DNA from: Methanobacterium aggregans
GTDB taxonomy: Archaea > Methanobacteriota > Methanobacteria > Methanobacteriales > Methanobacteriaceae
Length of the DNA: 64,000 bases
Assembly (NCBI RefSeq): GCF_017874455.1
Contig: NZ_JAGGLN010000008.1
Coordinates: forward strand, 1 to 64,000
Direction: 5' to 3'
A program made the translations under genes and the position numbers. This document shows positions 43,090-54,297 of the stretch, piece by piece. Numbering within the stretch: position 1 is the first letter of the stretch; each line of letters starts with the position of its first letter. The notes beneath the pieces were generated by a model. The model did no database searches. It saw nothing but the letters and a program-made list of their open reading frames with translations, and was not told the DNA's origin.

Positions 43090-43842
43090 TCATATTCGCA
43101 TTGGCAAAGTCTTTTTATGCAGTTTTACAGCTAGATAGAAGAATAAAACTGTGAAGAGGAGAAGAACTGCGAAATCAACTGTCAGTGGATAGTGGTGGGA
43201 TCCCTGGAGTGAGTACCGGGTTAGATCTGTGAAGTAGGTTAGGGGAGAGAGGGATGCAACGACCTTACCCCAGTAGGGCATGTTCTCTACTGGGATGAAT
43301 ATGCCGCTTATAAAGACCAGGGGAAACTTCACCATGGTTGATAGCATCATGACGTTTGAGGGTGCGTTGGTTGGAATGGTTGACATCAAAAGGCCCAGGA
43401 ATGAAAAACACACTGCAGCCACAAAGATTCCCATTGCAAGGACAAAGGGATGGATCACACCCACCCCAAGGATCAGTCCTATTGCTACGGGTACTGAGGT
43501 TACTCCAACCCCAAATATGAAGGATGCCATCATGTCCCCCATTAGAATGGTTGAGATGGATACTGGACAGGAGGCCAGCCTTTCAAGGGTGTTCATCTGT
43601 GCTTCCCATGGCATGATCACAGGGGATACAGATGTGGCTGTGAAGAGAATGGTCATTGATATAAGACCAGAAACCAGGAATTCAATGGGCAAATTCCTGC
43701 TGCCGGTTAAAAATGCCAGAAACAGGAATAGGGGTATGAGCACTCCAAATATGATTACAGGACCCTTCAAATAATAGATTCGTATGTCCTTCTTCATGAT
43801 TCCCAGGGAACGCTTCAACTGGTCTAAAGTTTCCTGAAACAT
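43090..43842 (-). CDS. ABC-2 type transporter permease
   Basis: The protein has 250 residues and six membrane helices. TSVSPVIMPWEAQMNTLERL and FPLVFISGIFIPVENMPYWG are typical of ABC-2 permeases of drug or polysaccharide exporters. Its ATG overlaps the stop of the ATPase gene by one base, so the two are translationally coupled and form one exporter. The substrate is unknown. Confidence 0.9.
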   Translation of the reverse strand: MFQETLDQLKRSLGIMKKDIRIYYLKGPVIIFGVLIPLFLFLAFLTGSRNLPIEFLVSGLISMTILFTATSVSPVIMPWEAQMNTLERLASCPVSISTILMGDMMASFIFGVGVTSVPVAIGLILGVGVIHPFVLAMGIFVAAVCFSFLGLLMSTIPTNAPSNVMMLSTMVKFPLVFISGIFIPVENMPYWGKVVASLSPLTYFTDLTRYSLQGSHHYPLTVDFAVLLLFTVLFFYLAVKLHKKTLPMRI

Positions 43843-44762
43843 TAGGAACCTCCAGTGAGTTCAATGAAAACTTCTTCAAGTGAGGGTAACAGGGTGTTCA
43901 TGGTCATTATCTTCAATCCACGTTCCTCTGCAAAGTGGGTTAATGATAGGATGAGATCGTTGATGTTCTTTGTGTAGATCCTGAACTTATCACCTTCCAT
44001 CTTTACTTCAGCAGCATCTGAAATTTCTGAAAATTCCTGGATGTTTATGCTTCTATCAAAACTTATTTCAACAGAGTTTAACTTTTTGATCCTGTTTTTA
44101 AGGGTTTCTGGCCTGTCAATTGTTGCAATTTTGCCCCTGTTGATGATTGCAACCCTTTCACAGAGCTGGTTTGCTTCCTCCATGTCATGGGTTGTGAGGA
44201 AGATGGTTTTTCCTTCCCCTGATAGTTCCTGAAGTATGTCCTTTATGAGGCGTCTGCTCTGGACGTCAAGGCCGCTTGTGGGTTCATCAAGAAATAGCAG
44301 GGTTGGATCGTTTATCAGGGCCATGCAGAGTATCAGCCTCTGCTTCATGCCCTTGGAAAAGCCTTTAACTTTCTGATCTTTCCTTTCGTAGAGCCCTAAT
44401 TTATCTAGAAGATTTTTTGCACGAGTTTCAGCATCTTTTTTGGGTATTCCATATAGTTCTGCCATTAAGATGATGTTCTGCCATGCAGACAGATCCACGT
44501 AGGCATTGGATGTTTCAGGAACCACACCAAAATGCTGTTTCACCTTCAATGGTTCATTTTGAATGTTGTAGCCTAAAATATGGGCTTCTCCTTCATCAGG
44601 ATTTATTATGCCCGTTAACATTCTCCATGTTGTGGTTTTACCAGCACCGTTGGGTCCTAAAAATCCAAAGATCTCCCCTTCATTGACCTCAAAATTGATA
44701 TGATCAACTGCAGTGAAACCATGGTAAACCTTGGTGAGATTCTGAACTTCAACAATCTTCAT
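43842..44762 (-). CDS. ABC transporter ATP-binding protein
   Basis: The protein has 306 residues. It has Walker A GPNGAGKTT, a degenerate signature FSKGMKQRL in place of LSGGQ, Walker B LLFLDEPTSGLD and an H-loop in LTTHDMEEANQLCER. A C-terminal domain of about 80 residues is typical of the DrrA/NatA exporter class. It pairs with the permease downstream. It follows the zinc-ribbon gene by about 35 bases, but in a separate functional group. Confidence 0.92.
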   Translation of the reverse strand: MKIVEVQNLTKVYHGFTAVDHINFEVNEGEIFGFLGPNGAGKTTTWRMLTGIINPDEGEAHILGYNIQNEPLKVKQHFGVVPETSNAYVDLSAWQNIILMAELYGIPKKDAETRAKNLLDKLGLYERKDQKVKGFSKGMKQRLILCMALINDPTLLFLDEPTSGLDVQSRRLIKDILQELSGEGKTIFLTTHDMEEANQLCERVAIINRGKIATIDRPETLKNRIKKLNSVEISFDRSINIQEFSEISDAAEVKMEGDKFRIYTKNINDLILSLTHFAEERGLKIMTMNTLLPSLEEVFIELTGGS

Positions 44763-44796
44763 GAACCAATACCCCGTTTTTATTAGATAAGGTTAA

Positions 44797-44991
44797 TTAT
44801 TTCTTTGTATCACATTTCCAACAGTATTCAGTGTCTCTGTTGGTCTTAAATACAGCGCCGCATTTTTTACATACAACCTCTCTGAGTGAGGATTTCTTTT
44901 TTTCAGTGAATCCTGTTTGACACGGACAGGTTCCCCCACTGTATTTAGCTTTTATTTCTGCTTCAAATGCTTTATCATCATCTTTTGTCAT
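44797..44991 (-). CDS. Small zinc-ribbon protein
   Basis: The protein has 64 residues from the ATG at 44991, which has AGGTGA six bases upstream. It carries GGTCPCQTG and a clear zinc ribbon VVCKKCGAVFKTNRDTEYCW followed by KCD. It overlaps the end of the DGC-domain gene by a few bases and is probably co-translated with it. The role is unknown. Confidence 0.7.
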   Translation of the reverse strand: MTKDDDKAFEAEIKAKYSGGTCPCQTGFTEKKKSSLREVVCKKCGAVFKTNRDTEYCWKCDTKK

Positions 44992-45370
44992 GGATTTCAC
45001 CTAATTTTTCCTTTACCTTCTCTTTAATTATTTCAACACAGATTTCGCCTTCATCATCCAGCCTTGAAACATCGTTGGGTTTATAATCTGTTTTTTCCAG
45101 TTCTTCCATTACATTTATGGTTTTGGCAACTTCAACACCCTTTTGCTTCATTATCTTGTTTACACAGTTACTTTCACAGCCGTTTATTGCCAGGATTGGA
45201 TATTTTCTTATTAACTCTCTGAATCCCTGCCTATCTGCAGAAGTTGCACCCATACATATGGATATGGTGTTATCAGTTTCTGAAGCTGTGTCTGTAGATG
45301 CTACTCTACTTACAAGGCCGTAAGGACTCATTCCACTGCATGCTGCAAGTGCGACTTTATCTTTTTCCAT
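44978..45370 (-). CDS. DGC-domain putative zinc-binding protein
   Basis: The protein has 130 residues. It has the DGC pattern: ALAACSGMSPYGLVSRVAST, ISICMGATSADRQG and AINGCESNCVNKIMKQKGV. Four cysteines are in the places expected for metal binding. The family is often next to ArsR-type regulators and thiol or metal genes. It lies 27 bases after the fourth arsR gene and is likely controlled by it. Confidence 0.75.
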   Translation of the reverse strand: MEKDKVALAACSGMSPYGLVSRVASTDTASETDNTISICMGATSADRQGFRELIRKYPILAINGCESNCVNKIMKQKGVEVAKTINVMEELEKTDYKPNDVSRLDDEGEICVEIIKEKVKEKLGEIHDKR

Positions 45371-45397
45371 TTCATTTCCTCCTCAGATTTTAATGGT

Positions 45398-45772
45398 TCA
45401 TTCTGTTATCATTTCAATAATTCTGATTATATCATGATTTTTAAGCCCATATTTTATCCAAATTCCTTCTTTATGGGATTTTATAAAATCAGCGTTCTTC
45501 AAAACGTTTAAGTGATAGGATACTGTGGATTGAGGTTTATTTAGGGCTGTGATTATTTCACAAACATATAAATCTCCATGTTTCAAAAGATACAGTATCT
45601 TAAGGCGCGTAGAGTCTGAAAGTGCTCTAAAACTTTTGGATTTAGTATATAATTCACCATTACCATCCAAATTCTGCACAATATCCCCTAATTTTTTTAT
45701 ATCTTCAGAATCCAGACATAATTCTCTAGCTTTACATATCCTTGTAGGATCATCCAAAGAATCAACCCCCAC
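45398..45772 (-). CDS. ArsR-family repressor, fourth copy, altered metal motif
   Basis: The protein has 124 residues. The winged helix is RALSDSTRLKILYLLKHGDL through KPQSTVSYHLNVLKNADFIK. The sensing motif reads DLYVCEI instead of ELCVCEL, so the first cysteine is replaced by tyrosine, while the N-terminus has two cysteines (RICKARELC). It may use a different metal site or inducer. The start is GTG at 45772, or an in-frame TTG at 45757. It is followed by the DGC and zinc-ribbon genes. Confidence 0.85.
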   Translation of the reverse strand: MGVDSLDDPTRICKARELCLDSEDIKKLGDIVQNLDGNGELYTKSKSFRALSDSTRLKILYLLKHGDLYVCEIITALNKPQSTVSYHLNVLKNADFIKSHKEGIWIKYGLKNHDIIRIIEMITE

Positions 45773-45840
45773 CTAGAAAATTGTTGGCCATTCCACCATT
45801 AATCCAATATCCCTATCTCATTCATGATCTTCAATTATTC

Positions 45841-45864
45841 ATATATCCAAATATGTAGATATAT
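45841..45864. promoter_or_regulatory. Inverted repeat upstream of the fourth arsR
   Basis: ATATATC at 45841-45847 and GATATAT at 45858-45864 form a perfect 7-bp inverted repeat with a ten-base spacer, about 70 bases before the fourth arsR. It resembles the other arsR-linked dyads. Confidence 0.5.
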
Positions 45865-46011
45865 AAATAAATATGATTAAGTGGCATATAAATTTATCGA
45901 AATATCAGAAGTTTAAGAAAAAAATGGAAATAACGAATGATTATTAAAAATAAAGTTAAATAAAAATCCATTGATATAAAATAGATGAAATATTACGAAG
46001 ATTTTAAAAAA

Positions 46012-47403
46012 TTACCTCCAGAGAAGCTCATTCTTATTCAGGTAAAGGTAAAGGAACCTTAAAACTTCACCATCACACTGGGATTCCAGAAGCTCGTTGA
46101 TGTCAAGAAGCTGGTGTTCTTTGAGGATCTCAGTCTTTACGTGCTTACCAAATCTGAGGTAACCTATTTTATTTGGGGTTAGAACACCCTCAAAGAATGC
46201 TTCAACAGATTCATAGGTTCTTGGAACCTCAACTACCCATCTGTCACCTTCAACCCATGCTTTACCAGAATATTTCTCTAAGAAGCGTTCCTGGTGTTCT
46301 TTAAACCATATCTGAGGACCTGAATGTTTCCTCATAGTTGGGAGCTTCCAGGTTTCAAATTCAACCAGTATCATGGCTTCATCATCCTCATCTGTCCAGG
46401 AGTCACTTCCTGTAACTGTGAATCCATGGCTTTCTGCAACCTTCACAATGGATTTCTCAGTCTTCCTGATCTGGGGGTAAACAGCATCTGCAGGAATATC
46501 AGGGGGTCTGAATGTTAAGATAAACGTTTTTGTACCCCTCTTCAAAAATTCCTTTTTCACTGATTCTGAATGGAACTCCAGATCCTTTGGATAGAAGTAT
46601 CTCTCTGAAGGGTTTTTGAGGAAGTTTTCAGATGCAACAATAAAATCTGACATCTTCTGAAGGTTCAGTGCTGCTGCAACGTTCCTGTTTTTGTCCACAG
46701 GGTCAACTGCAACCAGTGGATCCTTGAAAAGTTCTGCTGTACCATGGTTTTCAAGGTCAACTATCTGACCGTACCTCCAGGAACTGGATGCTGCCCCTAA
46801 AACTCCCATGAAGGTTCCGTATTCAAGTACCATGAGTTCGCAGAGGTAGCCTGAAAATCCCCCCACCTTGAACTCTGATCCGTAGGTGCCAACGCATTCC
46901 ATGAAGCGTTTGAGTAGGAGAACTTCATCTTCCTGCTTCTTGTCCAGGTGTTTTTTGATGTACTGGGTGTGGAGTATGGTTCTGTCCACTGCAGATTTAA
47001 GCTGGGAGGCATCCTCTATGAAATAGCAGGGCACAAAATCTACTTCGTACCCTTCTATGGTGCCTGTAACGTATGGATGTGATGCGTATCGTTCTTCAGC
47101 TGTGCCTCCCATGGTTTCTATGCAGTTGTGGCCGAGTTTGAGTCCGCATCTTTTAAGGTAGGACTCATCTGTATCCAGAGAAAATTCCATGAATATGTCT
47201 ATGTCTGCCTTGCCTGCAAGCCATGTTGATTTTGCAACAGACCCTACAAGAACTGCTTCTGCTTCTGCACCTTTGCGGGATGCAGTTTCATTGAGATTTT
47301 TTATGAGCTCGTCTGATAATTCCATTACCCTCTTTTTTTCGGTTTCTGTGGGTTTTATATCCTCCAGAATCCTGTCGAAGTTTATATCTGCCAAATTAGT
47401 CAC
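46012..47403 (-). CDS. cca: CCA-adding enzyme (class I tRNA nucleotidyltransferase)
   Basis: The protein has 463 residues. It adds or repairs the CCA end of tRNAs. The nucleotidyltransferase motif GSVAKSTWLAGKADIDIFME has the two catalytic aspartates; later GGFSGYLCELMVLEYG is the archaeal class I neck/body motif. The start is GTG at 47403, or TTG at 47394, which has AGGTGA five bases upstream. It is followed, in the order thpR then cca on the minus strand, by a common archaeal RNA-processing pair. Confidence 0.95.
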   Translation of the reverse strand: MTNLADINFDRILEDIKPTETEKKRVMELSDELIKNLNETASRKGAEAEAVLVGSVAKSTWLAGKADIDIFMEFSLDTDESYLKRCGLKLGHNCIETMGGTAEERYASHPYVTGTIEGYEVDFVPCYFIEDASQLKSAVDRTILHTQYIKKHLDKKQEDEVLLLKRFMECVGTYGSEFKVGGFSGYLCELMVLEYGTFMGVLGAASSSWRYGQIVDLENHGTAELFKDPLVAVDPVDKNRNVAAALNLQKMSDFIVASENFLKNPSERYFYPKDLEFHSESVKKEFLKRGTKTFILTFRPPDIPADAVYPQIRKTEKSIVKVAESHGFTVTGSDSWTDEDDEAMILVEFETWKLPTMRKHSGPQIWFKEHQERFLEKYSGKAWVEGDRWVVEVPRTYESVEAFFEGVLTPNKIGYLRFGKHVKTEILKEHQLLDINELLESQCDGEVLRFLYLYLNKNELLWR

Positions 47404-47476
47404 CTGTAATCAACTGAAATTCACTGATCCCCTGATCTTTAAGGATGTACTGTTTATTGCTTAATTTTTTTTATTT

Positions 47477-48025
47477 TTATAGTTGGAAATCTTTAACATC
47501 CGTGTATATTGGCCCTGCTGGTGTTAGTTCGCTTTCTTTGAGAACCAGATTTTTTATGGTGGTTTTTCCGATTTCAACAGTTTCAAGTTCATTTATTACT
47601 GAAACCAGGGCTTCTTTGTTTTGTGCTCCCTTCACCCTGCCTATTGTGAGGTGTGGAATGTAGCTCCTCTCCTTTTTAAATCCCATCTTGATGAACTCCC
47701 CATCGAAATCCATCTGCATCTTTGAAAACTGGTCTGGATCTTCAACACCAATCCATACAACCCTTATGTAACCCAAATGTGGGAAAACACCCACTCCTTT
47801 GAGTGAGACTTCAAATGGATGGTAGTTTTTGGTTTTCTCTGATAGCATTCCTACTATTTCATCTGCCTTTTCCCTGGAGATATCTCCAAAGAATTTGAAG
47901 GTAAAATGCAGGTTTTCTGGTTCAACAAACTTAATAGGGGCTTCTGCCTTGGCAAGTTGCTTCTGAACTTCACCTATTTTTTCTAAGAGTTCCTTATTCA
48001 CATCCACAGCTAAAAAAGCTCTCAT
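47477..48025 (-). CDS. thpR: RNA 2',3'-cyclic phosphodiesterase
   Basis: The protein has 182 residues. It is a 2H phosphoesterase with two HxTx motifs, HFTFKFFG near residue 43 and HLTIGRVKG near residue 125. It opens 2',3'-cyclic phosphates on RNA ends. AGGTGATATAAT precedes the ATG. It lies six bases after the HPr-kinase-like gene and about 75 bases before cca, all leftward. Confidence 0.93.
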   Translation of the reverse strand: MRAFLAVDVNKELLEKIGEVQKQLAKAEAPIKFVEPENLHFTFKFFGDISREKADEIVGMLSEKTKNYHPFEVSLKGVGVFPHLGYIRVVWIGVEDPDQFSKMQMDFDGEFIKMGFKKERSYIPHLTIGRVKGAQNKEALVSVINELETVEIGKTTIKNLVLKESELTPAGPIYTDVKDFQL

Positions 48026-48031
48026 ATTATA

Positions 48032-48973
48032 TCACCTTGTTGCAAGATCTTTTATTCTACTGAGACTTTCTTCTGGTGTTTCCACAGTGTTTAGAAGGTA
48101 AACCTGGAGTTTTGAGAACAGGTCCATGAAGAAATTCCGTCTGAGATTGAATTTTCTCCCATCACGAATGAGCTGGTGGGGATTGCAGAAATCATTTAAA
48201 ACCATGAATTCCAGTGCCTCTTCAGGAGTTAATTTTCTGAACGGAGGATTTCCAGGATTTCTCTCAAGGAGTACAACTGTTTGAAGCGTTGAACTCTCCC
48301 TTATGCGGCCGTTGAACAGGGTGTTCACATCTGCAATACCCCTCCCCTTAGAATCGAGTTTAACTTCCTCTATTTCCTTTGAAAATTCTGCCCATACCTC
48401 TGCGATATCATCCCTTATGTAGGAATTCTTTTCTGAGGAGTATACAACCACTGCATTGTCAAATAGGCGTGTGAAAAACCAGTCATCTGATATGTAGTTG
48501 AAGTAATCATCCTGAAGCAGTCCATAGGTCATGGTGGTTTTTCCAGTGCCTGGTGGGCCAATTATTGCCATTGCATGACCTTTGTAGTCAACAACAGAAC
48601 CGTGAACTGAGTATCTTCTGTGTATGGAGTGGTAATCCTCAAAGAAGTCAGAAATAGCTGCAAGGGCTATGCTTTTTATCCAGCCATAGTAGTTGCAGTT
48701 TTTGATTATGCAGGCCTTTGAAATGGGTTCATAGAAAACCTGGAGGTCACCACCGTCTTCAACTGAGAAAATCTTGGTGTGGGGTCTTATATCTTCGTTC
48801 ATGAATTTGAAGTTGTCTTCCCATTCCTCCTTAAAACTGGAGTTGTCTGTTAAGAGTTTAACACAGGCCCCATGGATGTTGGCTTTTCTCTCGAATTTAA
48901 CCATATCCACAAGTTCAAGAAAGAATTCTTCCTTTTTTTCAGGATCTATCAGCTCAACATCGTACCCTGACAA
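48032..48973 (-). CDS. HPr kinase-like P-loop protein
   Basis: The protein has 313 residues. The P-loop is IIGPPGTGKTTMTYGLLQDD followed by YISDDWFF, the pattern of HPr kinase/phosphorylase-like ATPases. The preceding RRYSVHGSVVDYKGHAMA is the strand leading into it. Archaea generally lack HPr, so the target must be something else. The TTG start has GGAGG eight bases upstream. It is at the head of the leftward run with thpR and cca, suggesting an RNA- or tRNA-related substrate (inference). Confidence 0.7.
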   Translation of the reverse strand: MSGYDVELIDPEKKEEFFLELVDMVKFERKANIHGACVKLLTDNSSFKEEWEDNFKFMNEDIRPHTKIFSVEDGGDLQVFYEPISKACIIKNCNYYGWIKSIALAAISDFFEDYHSIHRRYSVHGSVVDYKGHAMAIIGPPGTGKTTMTYGLLQDDYFNYISDDWFFTRLFDNAVVVYSSEKNSYIRDDIAEVWAEFSKEIEEVKLDSKGRGIADVNTLFNGRIRESSTLQTVVLLERNPGNPPFRKLTPEEALEFMVLNDFCNPHQLIRDGRKFNLRRNFFMDLFSKLQVYLLNTVETPEESLSRIKDLATR

Positions 48974-49152
48974 CCATAAAACCTCCAGAACTTTTAAAGT
49001 TTAATTTCTTAAAGATTTTAAATAATAATTCAAAGACTTTAAATGCGTTTTAAAAAATATTTGAAGGTGAAATAAGGTTAATCCAGTGAAACACACCTTT
49101 CAGTGCCCTGTGATTTGTTACGGACATCTTTACATGGTGCGTTTAATTGGAT

Positions 49153-50277
49153 TTACTTCTCAATTATGGTTTCATCTATTGCCATTCCAAAGTGCCTTGC
49201 ATTTTTGTCAAGGTAAACCATGACCTTGTCACCTGTTTTAAGGTCTGCAACGGATATTGGTTTTCCATCTTCTCCAACAAGCCTTATTGTTTCTGCATTC
49301 TGAAGGATGGTTTTAAGTACTATTCCATCGTACTCTGCCTCAATAAGCATCAAAGGTCTTTTCTCGATTTTAACCCGTCCAACAACTGTTGTTTTGGTGT
49401 TTCCATCCTTATCAACTGTTAAAACCTCATCGCCTGTTTCTATTTCAGAGAGGTAGCGTGTTCTGTTACCTGGGGTCATGACATAGGCGTGTACAGGTCC
49501 TGCATTGACTCTGAATGGTCTTGATGCAACGTATTCACTTTCCAGTGATTCACTGTGTACAAGGAACATTCCCTTGGAGTAGGATCCAATGAGCATTCCT
49601 TCACCAGGGGTCATCATGGAGCATGTGTCAACACATACCCTGTCACCGGAACCAACAGGTTCAACCCGTGTTACAGTTGCAGGTTTCAGCTGGTAGCTCT
49701 CAGAGTCTATTTTTTCAATGAGTTCTGAAACCTTTTTTATCTGGGAGATATCTCTTGGACAGAGGAGTACTCCATCTGTACCGTATTCAAGTGTTTCAAG
49801 TGCCACCTTGGCTTCATCATAATCTGAAACTGCTGCTATGAGTTTCACATCTTCTTTTTGAAGGTCTGCTATGATATTTTCAAGAGGTATGACTGTCCAA
49901 TCCTTTCCAAGGAGTATGAGGTAGTCTGCAGTTCTTCCCAGGTAAGATGCGAGTTCTTCATGTTTTTTACTTGTTATTTCCACGTATGCAGCTACTTTTT
50001 TCCCCTTTCTTTTAAGGCTTGATATTGCTGCAAGATCCTTTGATTCTGACAGGTCCGTGGGTATTATAAGGGTTCCATCACCCTCTCCATTCCTTCCAAC
50101 AAGAACTATATCTGCGCCTTCAACATCAGAGATGATTGTAACGTTTCCAAGTTTTTGAATCTTTTCAACATCTGTGAAGTCAACGATGTGATCCGTGCCT
50201 GATTCCAGGGCCGTTGTTATTGCTTCCTTTTTCCTGTCCCAGTTTGTACCCTCAACCATTATCCATGCGAATTTCAT
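49153..50277 (-). CDS. aroB': 3-dehydroquinate synthase II
   Basis: The protein has 374 residues. It is the archaeal enzyme that oxidatively deaminates and cyclises ADTH to 3-dehydroquinate. The start MKFAWIMVEGTNWDRKKEAI and EYGTDGVLLCPRDISQIKKV are family hallmarks, and NAGPVHAYVMTPGNRTRYLS lies near the NAD site. GGGAAGG precedes the ATG. It is downstream of ADTH synthase with about 40 bases between, so the two consecutive steps are likely co-transcribed. Confidence 0.93.
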   Translation of the reverse strand: MKFAWIMVEGTNWDRKKEAITTALESGTDHIVDFTDVEKIQKLGNVTIISDVEGADIVLVGRNGEGDGTLIIPTDLSESKDLAAISSLKRKGKKVAAYVEITSKKHEELASYLGRTADYLILLGKDWTVIPLENIIADLQKEDVKLIAAVSDYDEAKVALETLEYGTDGVLLCPRDISQIKKVSELIEKIDSESYQLKPATVTRVEPVGSGDRVCVDTCSMMTPGEGMLIGSYSKGMFLVHSESLESEYVASRPFRVNAGPVHAYVMTPGNRTRYLSEIETGDEVLTVDKDGNTKTTVVGRVKIEKRPLMLIEAEYDGIVLKTILQNAETIRLVGEDGKPISVADLKTGDKVMVYLDKNARHFGMAIDETIIEK

Positions 50278-50317
50278 GAGTTTAACCTTCCCTTGAGCTT
50301 AAAAAAAATGAACTCTG

Positions 50318-51112
50318 TTACCCATTTAATATTTTAAGGGCTTCATCAACATCTAAATTGTTGTGAACTATTCCTGCAATTGCCATTGTTGTTTTTTGTG
50401 GTGATCTGGCCTGGAATACATTTCTTCCAATTGCAACTCCTGCTCCACCAACATCAACTGAGTTTTTAACCATTTCAAGAAGTTCACGGTCTGTTTCAAC
50501 CATTGGACCGCCTGCTATTACAACTGGAACTGGACATCCATCAATAACCTCTTTGAAGGTATCAGGGTCTCCTGTGTAGTTGGTTTTTATGATATCTGCA
50601 CCGAGTTCTGCTCCGGCCCTTGCAGCGAGTTTAACAACCTCAACATCGTGTTCGTTTGTGATGTTCTGTCCGCGTGGGTACATCATGGCTATGAGGGGCA
50701 TTCCCCAGTTGTCACATATCTCTGAAATGCTTCCAAGCTTCATGAGCATTTCAGGTTCTTTTTCTGATCCAATGTTCACATGAACTGATACTGCATCTGC
50801 ACCTATTTTAAGGGCTTTTTCAACGGATGTTACAAGCACCTTGTTGTCAGGGTCAAGTCCCAGGGATGTACTTGCTGAAAGGTGTATTATAAGACCTATA
50901 TCTCTTCCATATCCTCTGTGGCCGCATCCAACCATTCCTTTGTGCATGAGAACTGCGTTTGCTCCGCCGCTTGCAACTTCATCTATCGTGTCGGTCATGT
51001 CAATAATTCCAGGGATTGGGCCTACAGATACTCCGTGGTCCATTGGTACTATTACACATCTTCCTGTTTTTCTGTTCAGTATCCTTTCAATCCTGATTCT
51101 TTTACCTATCAT
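50318..51112 (-). CDS. aroA': 2-amino-3,7-dideoxy-D-threo-hept-6-ulosonate (ADTH) synthase
   Basis: The protein has 264 residues and is a class I fructose-bisphosphate aldolase-like TIM barrel. It makes ADTH, the first committed step of the archaeal aromatic pathway, from aspartate semialdehyde and a sugar-phosphate. Markers are VIVPMDHGVSVGPIPGIIDM, the Schiff-base lysine region GADIIKTNYTGDPDTFKEVI and VVIAGGPMVETDRELLEMVK. It is followed by dehydroquinate synthase II. Confidence 0.93.
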   Translation of the reverse strand: MIGKRIRIERILNRKTGRCVIVPMDHGVSVGPIPGIIDMTDTIDEVASGGANAVLMHKGMVGCGHRGYGRDIGLIIHLSASTSLGLDPDNKVLVTSVEKALKIGADAVSVHVNIGSEKEPEMLMKLGSISEICDNWGMPLIAMMYPRGQNITNEHDVEVVKLAARAGAELGADIIKTNYTGDPDTFKEVIDGCPVPVVIAGGPMVETDRELLEMVKNSVDVGGAGVAIGRNVFQARSPQKTTMAIAGIVHNNLDVDEALKILNG

Positions 51113-51134
51113 GAAAACACTCCTATAAACACTC

Positions 51135-51674
51135 TTAGTTGATTTTTGAAGACCAAAGTTTGAATTCCTTCAACCTTGGTGGGATTCCATCATTTCCAGA
51201 TGATTCCAGCCATCCCTCACGAGATTTTATCACCTCATCTGTTGAAGATGAATGAACGAAATCTAAAAGTCCTCTGTTTCTTATTATGGTATTTTTGGGT
51301 TTTAAAGTTGACGACCATATGAAAAAGACCTTGAAAACTGTGTCGGGATGGTATCCCCCTCCAAGATCCACGGATAAAAGGTCACACCGTCCAACTTCCC
51401 TGATTTTCTCAGCCACAGCTTCCAGTGTTTCATGGAGCCTGACATCGGCTTTGGTGAATTCAAGGTTTGGATTTTCTTTTTCAAGTGATTCCATTGGCTT
51501 GACTGCCTCTGGACTGTTGTCAAGGGCAAATATTTTTCCATCCTTGTTGAGTTTTGAGATGATCCTTGTGGAGTTACCAACGTGGCATCCAAGCTCCACA
51601 ACCACATCATCTGCTTGTATAATATCTCTTAATACTTCCCTATAAACTTTGATATCGTAAACTATCTTTATCAT
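51135..51674 (-). CDS. SAM-dependent methyltransferase-like protein
   Basis: The protein has 179 residues. The Rossmann fold starts with DDVVVELGCHVGNSTRIISK, then GKIFALDNSPEAVK, a motif pair for SAM binding; DLLSVDLGGGYHPDTVF is the third strand. The ATG at 51674 has GAGG six bases upstream; a TTG at 51686 would add four residues. It is 22 bases upstream of ADTH synthase in the same direction. Its substrate is unknown. Confidence 0.8.
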   Translation of the reverse strand: MIKIVYDIKVYREVLRDIIQADDVVVELGCHVGNSTRIISKLNKDGKIFALDNSPEAVKPMESLEKENPNLEFTKADVRLHETLEAVAEKIREVGRCDLLSVDLGGGYHPDTVFKVFFIWSSTLKPKNTIIRNRGLLDFVHSSSTDEVIKSREGWLESSGNDGIPPRLKEFKLWSSKIN

Positions 51675-52155
51675 ACGAGGCCTCAAATCTTGTATAGTAC
51701 CACCTTTTTGTTATAAAAGAATTTAAAAGGGCACTCTTTTGATTATGAGTTTCTTTTTTATGGTTCTAATCATTTACTAATGGGATTACCATTGCAATAA
51801 GTTAAATTACATTTATATCGGTTTTTATTAATTTATGCTTCAGCTTTAAATTATTTTTTATGAAAGTAACAACCATCTTTATATATTATTTCCATTTCAA
51901 TTAGATTATCACAACGTTAATCAATGTGATAATAACATAAAATTTCAATTGTTTAATGACGTTTGTAAAGAAAAAAATCTATTGTACAGGCTAAAAGAAA
52001 AGTTTATTTACTACTTTGCTATAATTAAAATAATTACGTATTAATATAATGAATAAACATGATGAATTAGTATTTCATGTTTGTACTGATTTTTATATTC
52101 AATCTCAAAAAAAAATTAGATAAAATTTGGATAACTCATATAAGAGGTGATAGAC
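51675..52155. promoter_or_regulatory. Long promoter region of the acyl-CoA synthetase gene
   Basis: This 480-base AT-rich gap between divergent genes has a perfect inverted repeat, TTATCACA at 51906-51913 and TGTGATAA at 51925-51932, with an 11-base spacer. The sites are about 225-250 bases before the synthetase and suggest a regulator-binding dyad. No ORF or RNA gene is seen. Confidence 0.55.

Positions 52156-54297
<2,142 letters not shown>

Noticed and set aside
43280..43774. 164-residue open frame on the plus strand
   Set aside because: It is antisense to the ABC permease and its content is the complement of hydrophobic codons.
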